8,715 nucleotides of DNA, from positions 1 through 8,715 of the forward strand of contig JBHHYS010000101.1 in assembly GCA_046757645.1 (NCBI GenBank), given 5' to 3'. Positions 5,442-8,715 of the stretch are shown piece after piece; the stretch's first letter is position 1; each line of letters begins with the position of its first letter. The stretch comes from JBHHYS01 sp046757645. GTDB lineage: Bacteria > Acidobacteriota > Terriglobia > Acidiferrales > 2-02-FULL-67-57. The notes below the pieces were generated by a model. The model did no database searches. It was not told the DNA's origin and saw only the letters and a list, made by a program, of their open reading frames with translations. A program made the position numbers and the translations under genes.

Positions 5442-5465
5442 GCCCAGCGGCGGGGGCCGCTGGGC
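5442..5465 (-). promoter_or_regulatory. Intergenic hairpin before the first BMC-P gene
   Basis: GCCCAGCGG (5442-5450) and CCGCTGGGC (5457-5465) form a perfect 9-bp GC-rich stem with a 6-nt loop, 20 nt upstream of the Shine-Dalgarno of the first BMC-P gene. There is no T-run on the minus strand. It is placed to lower read-through or to separate BMC-H mRNA from vertex mRNA by processing. Confidence 0.55.
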
Positions 5466-5554
5466 TGAGCGTACCGAGCTGCGCGCGTGAATCTGGAGAG
5501 CACCATTCGCGCCCGCTGAGGAAAGCGGCTGGCGAAACTGCCTGCTTCCCCGGC

Positions 5555-5570
5555 GGCGGGCGGTCCCGCC
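5555..5570 (-). promoter_or_regulatory. Hairpin downstream of the BMC-H gene
   Basis: GGCGGG (5555-5560) and CCCGCC (5565-5570) pair around CGGT, 36 nt after the BMC-H stop. A weaker 5-bp stem lies at 5513-5528. In GC-rich DNA such short stems arise often, but the position suits a 3' stabilising structure or partial terminator for the shell hexamer message. Confidence 0.35.
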
Positions 5571-5605
5571 CGGCCCTGGCGGCCGTGCTAGGAGCCGAGA
5601 GCGAC

Positions 5606-5902
5606 CTACCGGCCAACCAGTTCGGCCACTTTGCCGATGGGCAGCACGTCTTCCAGCGACGGATGCGGCCGCGGGATAACGTGCACGGCAATCAGTTCGC
5701 CCACCCGGCGGGCCGCGGCGGCGCCCGCGTCGGTAGCGGCCTTGACCGCGGCGACGTCGCCCCGCACCAGCGCGATGACGTAGCCCGAGCCGATTTTCTC
5801 CCAACCCACCAGCGTCACCTTGGCGGCCTTGACCATGGCATCGGAGGCCTCGATCATGGCCACCAGGCCGCGGGTTTCGATCATACCCAGCGCTTCACCC
5901 AT
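5606..5902 (-). CDS. BMC hexameric shell protein (BMC-H, PduA/EutM/CcmK type)
   Basis: BMC-H hexamers tile the facets of microcompartment shells, with a central pore for metabolites. The 98-residue product is a single BMC domain: EALGMIETRGLVAMIEASDAM at the N-terminus, VTLVGWEKIGSG, then VRGDVAAVKAATDAGAAAA, and VHVIPRPHPSLEDVLP. The pore loop KIGSG (36-40) matches that of PduA-type metabolosome hexamers, with Tyr41 next to it. AGGAGG (5915-5910) sits 7 nt before the ATG, the strongest Shine-Dalgarno in the operon, in keeping with the need for many copies. It lies 23 nt after the aldolase stop. It is the only BMC-H here and no BMC-T protein is present, so other facet proteins may be encoded elsewhere. 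Confidence 0.97.
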   Translation of the reverse strand: MGEALGMIETRGLVAMIEASDAMVKAAKVTLVGWEKIGSGYVIALVRGDVAAVKAATDAGAAAARRVGELIAVHVIPRPHPSLEDVLPIGKVAELVGR

Positions 5903-5925
5903 GCGTTGTCCTCCTGGCGGAATCG

Positions 5926-6747
5926 CTAACGCACTTTAGCAGATTTCACCGCTTCGTCAATCAAAGCTTCGAGTTCTTCGCGGGTCACCCAGAAGCGCTC
6001 CCGGGCACTTTCTGGGAGGGGGCCGGGGCGGCCGTCGGCGGTCACCGGGCAGACTTCCGTGAGGGGCGCCGCCGGGGCGCCCGCCGCCCCAAAGTAGCGG
6101 GCGCGGGCCTCGCCCAGTTTTTCTACCTCTTGGCGCGAGAGCAAGGTTTGCCGACCGAGCAGGTAGGTGACCAGGGAGATGCGGGCGAAGTGCTCCACCG
6201 TCTCCATGCGCATATAGGCGCGCAGCAGGTGGTCGCCGTAGGTGACCACGCCGTGGTTGGCCATCAGGATGGCATCGTACTGGGTTACCAGGGGGCTCAG
6301 GGCCTGGGAGAGCTCGGGGGTGCCCGGGGTGCCGTACTGCGCCAAGGGAATGCAGCCCAGGGCCAGCACCACTTCGCTGATCAACGCCTGGTTGAGGGGA
6401 AGGCCGGCGGCGGCATAGCCGGTGGCCACGGGGGGGTGGGCGTGGACGACGGCGTGGACGTCGGGCCGGCGCTTGTAGATCAGCAGGTGCATGGCGATTT
6501 CGCTGGAGGCGTTGCACCGCCCCTGAATTTTTTTTCCCTGGGAGTCCACCACCACCAAATCGTCGGGCTCCATCATCCCCTTGGACATTCCCGTGGGGGT
6601 GGTGAGGATGCGCTGGGGGTCGAGGCGAACCGAGAGGTTGCCGTCAGTGGCAGCGACGTACTCGCGCTGATGAATCCACCGCCCCACCGTGCAGATCTCC
6701 CGGCGATGCTCTTCGTCGGTCTTGATCTGTCCGGGAGTAACCATCAT
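5926..6747 (-). CDS. Class II aldolase/adducin family, FucA-like, with C-terminal extension
   Basis: Class II aldolases such as L-fuculose-1-phosphate aldolase cleave sugar phosphates to dihydroxyacetone phosphate plus an aldehyde (lactaldehyde for fuculose or rhamnulose phosphate), using Zn2+. Seen here are DGNLSVRL (35-42), PTGMSKGMM (51-59), SSEIAMH with the catalytic-type Glu83, the zinc ligands His102 and His104 in VHAHPP, and His165 in NHGVV. The core ends near residue 220. A Pro/Gly/Ala-rich linker and a terminal helix VTREELEALIDEAVKSAKVR follow, the form of a BMC encapsulation peptide. The start chosen is the ATG at 6747, with a second ATG directly after it and a weak AAGGTG about 10 nt upstream. 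The 68-codon open extension upstream is repeat and leader DNA. It is the first gene of the shell operon and so probably its signature enzyme; the exact substrate is not determinable. Confidence 0.93.
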   Translation of the reverse strand: MMVTPGQIKTDEEHRREICTVGRWIHQREYVAATDGNLSVRLDPQRILTTPTGMSKGMMEPDDLVVVDSQGKKIQGRCNASSEIAMHLLIYKRRPDVHAVVHAHPPVATGYAAAGLPLNQALISEVVLALGCIPLAQYGTPGTPELSQALSPLVTQYDAILMANHGVVTYGDHLLRAYMRMETVEHFARISLVTYLLGRQTLLSRQEVEKLGEARARYFGAAGAPAAPLTEVCPVTADGRPGPLPESARERFWVTREELEALIDEAVKSAKVR

Positions 6748-6751
6748 GGGC

Positions 6752-6826
6752 GGTGCGCACCTTGAGGGTTCCTGATGAACCGCTGGCGGTGAACCCTCAC
6801 CTCTGGCTCGGCCGAAACCTTCGGCC
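6752..6826 (-). promoter_or_regulatory. Structured leader of the BMC operon
   Basis: Three inverted repeats lie directly upstream of the aldolase start: the palindrome GGTGCGCACC (6752-6761), which overlaps the weak Shine-Dalgarno; GAGGGTTC (6764-6771) with GAACCCTC (6791-6798); and GGCCGAA (6810-6816) with TTCGGCC (6820-6826). GGTTC (6767-6771) could instead pair with GAACC (6777-6781), so two mutually exclusive folds are possible. This may control translation or attenuation. No known riboswitch class is recognised. Confidence 0.4.
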
Positions 6827-6831
6827 GCCTC

Positions 6832-6860
6832 AGAATAGCGGAACCCCCGCGCCCCGGCAA
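6832..6860 (-). promoter_or_regulatory. Candidate promoter of the BMC operon
   Basis: On the minus strand TTGCCG (6860-6855), a 17-nt spacer and TATTCT (6837-6832) give 4 of 6 consensus matches in each box. The transcript would start near 6825, at the edge of the leader hairpins and about 78 nt before the aldolase ATG. This is a modest match; an activator-dependent or alternative sigma promoter is equally possible. Confidence 0.3.
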
Positions 6861-6895
6861 AGGAAAAAATGGTGGGTAGGGAGCCGGGGGGTGCC

Positions 6896-6956
6896 CCTCG
6901 GCTTTGCTCCGGGTAAACTCCGCACCTCTTCCGGACAAGAACCGTTGTCAATCGAT
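6896..6956. repeat. Dispersed GC-rich repeat copy 2
   Basis: CCTCGGCTTTGCTCCGGG followed by ACCTCTTCCGGACAAGAACC resembles the copy in ruvA (1172-1221), with about 10 extra bases between the two halves. On the minus strand it reads YPEQSRGAPP, a translation I associate with dispersed repeats. It sits upstream of the BMC promoter candidate. A TTGACA at 6951-6946 lies in its edge but has no matching -10. Confidence 0.5.
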
Positions 6957-6993
6957 TTCGCTGCTATCCAAGGGAACAAGCCGACCCTGAATG

Positions 6994-7015
6994 CGCTCCC
7001 GTAGCTTCGGGAGCG
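6994..7015 (-). terminator. Hairpin after the aspartyl protease gene
   Basis: CGCTCCCG (6994-7001) and CGGGAGCG (7008-7015) form a perfect 8-bp stem with a 6-nt loop, 29 nt past the protease stop. The following minus-strand sequence CATTCAGG lacks a true T-run, so this is an imperfect intrinsic terminator or a 3' protective hairpin. It separates the protease from the BMC operon. Confidence 0.45.
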
Positions 7016-7044
7016 GATTCATCGCCGCTAGCCGGCACCGGGCC

Positions 7045-7947
7045 CTACTCGGGCACGGGCAGGGGGAGCAGGGCGCGGAAGAAGGCGCGCCGGCGGGGGA
7101 TGTCCACGGTGAGCACGAACTCCTTCATAAGCTCGTTTCCCATCGTGCACTGGGCGTAGGGGTTGCCATCGGCGCCGCGACGGGGGTCGATGAGGAAGCG
7201 CACGGTGGTAAGGACGCGCCCGGCCAGTTCCAACCAAGGCAGGGTATAGGGGGCGCGGCGAGCAGAACCGAGGGGGCCGCCGAGCCGATTGACATCCACA
7301 CCCAAAGCGGCCGCCATCTGCCGGCCCAAGAGCCCCGCGTCGGTTCCGGTATCAATTTCCATCGGACAGGGATGGGCGCCGAGGAGGCGGGCGGGGACGT
7401 AGAGGCTGGCGCCGGTGAAGCCGGGCACGGAGTAGAGTTCGAGGGGAAGCGGCAACTGGTCGGCGCGGGGGGTGAGTTCGACGGTGCGGGGCCAGAGGGT
7501 GAGGCGGGCGGCGCGGTAGTCAATCTCGAAGACGAACTGCTCCATCCAGGTGAAGCCGAGGATGCCGGCCAGGTCTCGCCCCACCTGTTGGGAGAGCCCG
7601 GAGAGGTCGCGGATGACAAGCTCCAGGTCGTGGGCCACGGCCTTGCCCACGGCCAGGGTGCGGGCGCGGGCGAAACTCGGCCCTTCCCGGCCCGGGCGCT
7701 GGACGGCTTCGATACCCAGGCGCTGCGCGACCTGAGCGTCAATCAGGCAGGTGCTGCTGCCGGTGTCAAAGGCGAAGAGGAGGGGCTCAGAGCCGTTGAC
7801 GCGGGCTTCGACGACCAGGGTGGGCGGCCGGTAGTCTACCGGGACGCGGTCCAGAGGAGAAGTCTGGGCGTTGGCGTTTGCGACTGTGATAAGAACCAGG
7901 ACAATGAACATACCGCGCCACGGCTCGCCGTTACTAGACACGGTCAC
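7045..7947 (-). CDS. Exported two-lobed aspartyl protease (retropepsin-like/pepsin-like)
   Basis: The 300-residue product has two DTG active-site motifs: FAFDTGSSTCLID (Asp61) and MEIDTGTDAGLLG (Asp199). GRDLAGILGFTWMEQFVFEIDY follows the first lobe and NELMKEFVLTVDIPRRRAFF closes the second, as in bacterial aspartyl proteases of the gag-like/PerP type. With the GTG at 7947 the N-terminus has Arg11, a hydrophobic core FIVLVLITV and an ANA cleavage site near residue 27, so the enzyme is probably periplasmic or lipid-free secreted. An ATG at 7911 would remove the charged n-region and has no Shine-Dalgarno. The GTG is only weakly supported (AGGT about 9 nt upstream) and lies inside an inverted repeat shared with the divergent promoter. 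Substrate unknown. There is no sign that it belongs to the BMC operon. Confidence 0.88.
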   Translation of the reverse strand: MTVSSNGEPWRGMFIVLVLITVANANAQTSPLDRVPVDYRPPTLVVEARVNGSEPLLFAFDTGSSTCLIDAQVAQRLGIEAVQRPGREGPSFARARTLAVGKAVAHDLELVIRDLSGLSQQVGRDLAGILGFTWMEQFVFEIDYRAARLTLWPRTVELTPRADQLPLPLELYSVPGFTGASLYVPARLLGAHPCPMEIDTGTDAGLLGRQMAAALGVDVNRLGGPLGSARRAPYTLPWLELAGRVLTTVRFLIDPRRGADGNPYAQCTMGNELMKEFVLTVDIPRRRAFFRALLPLPVPE

Positions 7948-7964
7948 ACGAAGTGACCTATCAT
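7935..7964 (+). promoter_or_regulatory. Promoter of the membrane nuclease-like gene
   Basis: TAGACA (7935-7940), an 18-nt spacer and TATCAT (7959-7964) match 5 of 6 positions in each consensus box. The predicted start near 7971 gives a leader of about 25 nt with GGAGG (7986-7990) before the ATG at 7996. Confidence 0.6.
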
Positions 7965-7973
7965 TCGGTCACC
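7942..7973. promoter_or_regulatory. Putative operator, GGTCAC/GTGACC half-sites
   Basis: GGTCAC (7942-7947), a 5-nt gap and GTGACC (7953-7958) form a perfect inverted repeat that fills the -35/-10 spacer. A third half-site GGTCACC (7967-7973) lies just past the -10 box and forms another inverted repeat with the second. The first half-site includes the GTG start of the protease, so a bound protein could affect both divergent genes. Confidence 0.5.
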
Positions 7974-7995
7974 CTCATTCCCACCGGAGGAGCGA

Positions 7996-8610
7996 ATGCC
8001 TCGCATCAAAGCAGGAAGTTTCATATCCCCTCAAACCGTACTGGCGAGATTCGCGCTCGGCCTTCTTCTCCTTGGCATGGCGTGGTACTGGAATCCTCAA
8101 ACCAAGGATGACCAAACACTTCGGTATGTGCTCGTTGTCGTTGGAATCCTTTCTCTCGGAAGTGCTCTTGCCGCCCCGAAGGCGGCTACGGCCATAAGGT
8201 ACGCCTGGAACCCATTCAATACCGTTGCAAACCTTGTAGAAAGCTGGCGGCCAGGAACACTACGTTTGGAGTCGGAGTATGAGAAGTCTCTTTGCGGTTT
8301 TCTCCGCAAAAAGCTGCCCAGTGAGAAGATAATTCGACAGTACGGTGCAGGCCGGATCAAGTGCGACATTTCTACAGGGGGGAAGGTTATCATCGAGCTC
8401 AAGACCAACTTCAACTCCACGCAGAAACTCCAACGCCTTCTTGGGCAGGTTGAACTTTTCAAGAAGGAGTGGGACAAACCCGTTTTGATAGTTCTAATCG
8501 GGGAAACCCAAGATGACTTGCTCAAAGACCTTCATTCCGCGCTACGCAGGCATGACAACGTTGAGCTGATAACGAAAGAAGCCGAGCACGTACAAGAGGA
8601 GTCAAGCTAG
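7996..8610 (+). CDS. Membrane-anchored protein with PD-(D/E)XK nuclease-like domain
   Basis: This 204-residue protein starts with two hydrophobic segments (about 15-32 and 43-60), which probably form a membrane hairpin. A soluble domain follows from about residue 90. It shows YEKSLCGFLRKKLP (Glu95 in the first helix), IKCDISTGGKVIIELK with Asp124, Glu134 and Lys136 spaced as D-x9-E-x-K, and LLGQVELFKKEW with Gln151. This is the order of catalytic residues in PD-(D/E)XK restriction-endonuclease-like domains. Strand LIVLIG and a terminal helix complete the fold. Target and activity are unknown; a defence or DNA-processing role is only conceivable. The start has GGAGG 5 nt upstream. The gene is less GC-rich than its neighbours, which hints at transfer. 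It is divergent from the protease and convergent with the partial gene at the right edge. Confidence 0.82.
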   Translation: MPRIKAGSFISPQTVLARFALGLLLLGMAWYWNPQTKDDQTLRYVLVVVGILSLGSALAAPKAATAIRYAWNPFNTVANLVESWRPGTLRLESEYEKSLCGFLRKKLPSEKIIRQYGAGRIKCDISTGGKVIIELKTNFNSTQKLQRLLGQVELFKKEWDKPVLIVLIGETQDDLLKDLHSALRRHDNVELITKEAEHVQEESS

Positions 8611-8653
8611 GGCTCCACCTTCAAACCGAAACCCCCTCATACAGAATGGAGAT

Positions 8654-8715
8654 TTAGGCGTAGAGGCCGCGGAGTTTGAGGGCGAAGGCGACGCGGTCAA
8701 TGGCCAGCATATAGG
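8654..8715 (-). CDS. C-terminal fragment of an unidentified gene (partial)
   Basis: The last 19 codons before a TAA stop (8656-8654) read YMLAIDRVAFALKLRGLYA, a plausible protein end with high-GC codon use like the other minus-strand genes. The gene begins beyond the window. I cannot name the product. The 43-nt gap to the nuclease-like gene shows nothing else. Confidence 0.5.
   Translation of the reverse strand, partial: YMLAIDRVAFALKLRGLYA

Noticed and set aside
4656..5468. Plus-strand open frame across the BMC-P genes
   Set aside because: It covers well-supported genes on the other strand and has a low-complexity Gly/Asp-rich translation.
5064..5570. CRISPR-like or tandem repeat array in the shell operon gaps
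   Set aside because: The hairpins share GC richness but not sequence or regular spacing.
5412..5804. Extended reading frame upstream of the first BMC-P gene
   Set aside because: It overlaps the BMC-H gene in another frame and is Arg/Gly/Ala-rich. The family N-terminus MLLARVVG and a Shine-Dalgarno mark the start at 5411.
6748..6951. N-terminal extension of the aldolase by 68 codons
   Set aside because: The extra residues are encoded by a dispersed repeat, the promoter candidate and leader hairpins, and do not resemble any class II aldolase. The ATG pair at 6747 fits the family.
6946..6951. TTGACA as -35 box of the BMC operon
   Set aside because: No -10-like hexamer occurs 16-18 nt downstream on the minus strand. 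The pair at 6832-6860 is better placed.
6991..7956. Open frame on the plus strand opposite the protease
   Set aside because: It is an antisense shadow. The minus strand carries two DTG motifs and a signal peptide.

Overview
The window reads as chromosomal DNA of a GC-rich, Gram-negative bacterium. Evidence for an outer membrane is a signal-peptide beta-barrel protein and a periplasmic-type aspartyl protease. Short dispersed GC-rich repeats that read as SSRAKSRDP or YPEQSRGAPP when translated, S23-type four-helix-bundle genes, and a class II aldolase microcompartment locus are a mix I associate with Acidobacteriota or neighbouring phyla. That placement is inference. No rRNA, tRNA, CRISPR array or transposase was seen.

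Layout. Positions 1-1776 (minus strand) hold the ruvA-ruvB Holliday-junction operon, a probable start of a following gene at the left edge, and a strong promoter that makes ruvA nearly leaderless. Positions 1823-2570 (minus) hold an outer-membrane beta-barrel gene. Its promoter region looks like a diverged copy of the ruvA promoter plus first codons, which leaves an 18-codon leader ORF abutting the barrel gene. Positions 2587-3929 (plus) hold a promoter and a multidomain membrane protein (PH-like region, zinc ribbon, transmembrane helices, TPR) with a sharp base-composition change in its middle.

Positions 4005-6860 (minus) hold a compact bacterial microcompartment (BMC) operon. In transcription order it encodes a class II aldolase with a likely encapsulation helix, one hexameric shell protein (BMC-H), two pentameric vertex proteins (BMC-P), an S23-type four-helix-bundle protein translationally coupled to the second of these, and a third BMC-P. 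The junctions after BMC-H and before the second BMC-P carry strong hairpins that could set the large hexamer excess a shell needs. The aldolase presumably makes an aldehyde inside the shell, but no aldehyde dehydrogenase, phosphotransacylase, kinase or alcohol dehydrogenase is present here, so the locus is incomplete or a satellite.

Positions 6994-8715 hold a secreted two-lobed aspartyl protease (minus), a divergent plus-strand gene for a membrane-anchored protein with a PD-(D/E)XK nuclease-like core, and the 3' end of an unidentified minus-strand gene. The divergent promoter between the first two carries a GGTCAC/GTGACC inverted repeat exactly in its -35/-10 spacer, a good operator candidate.
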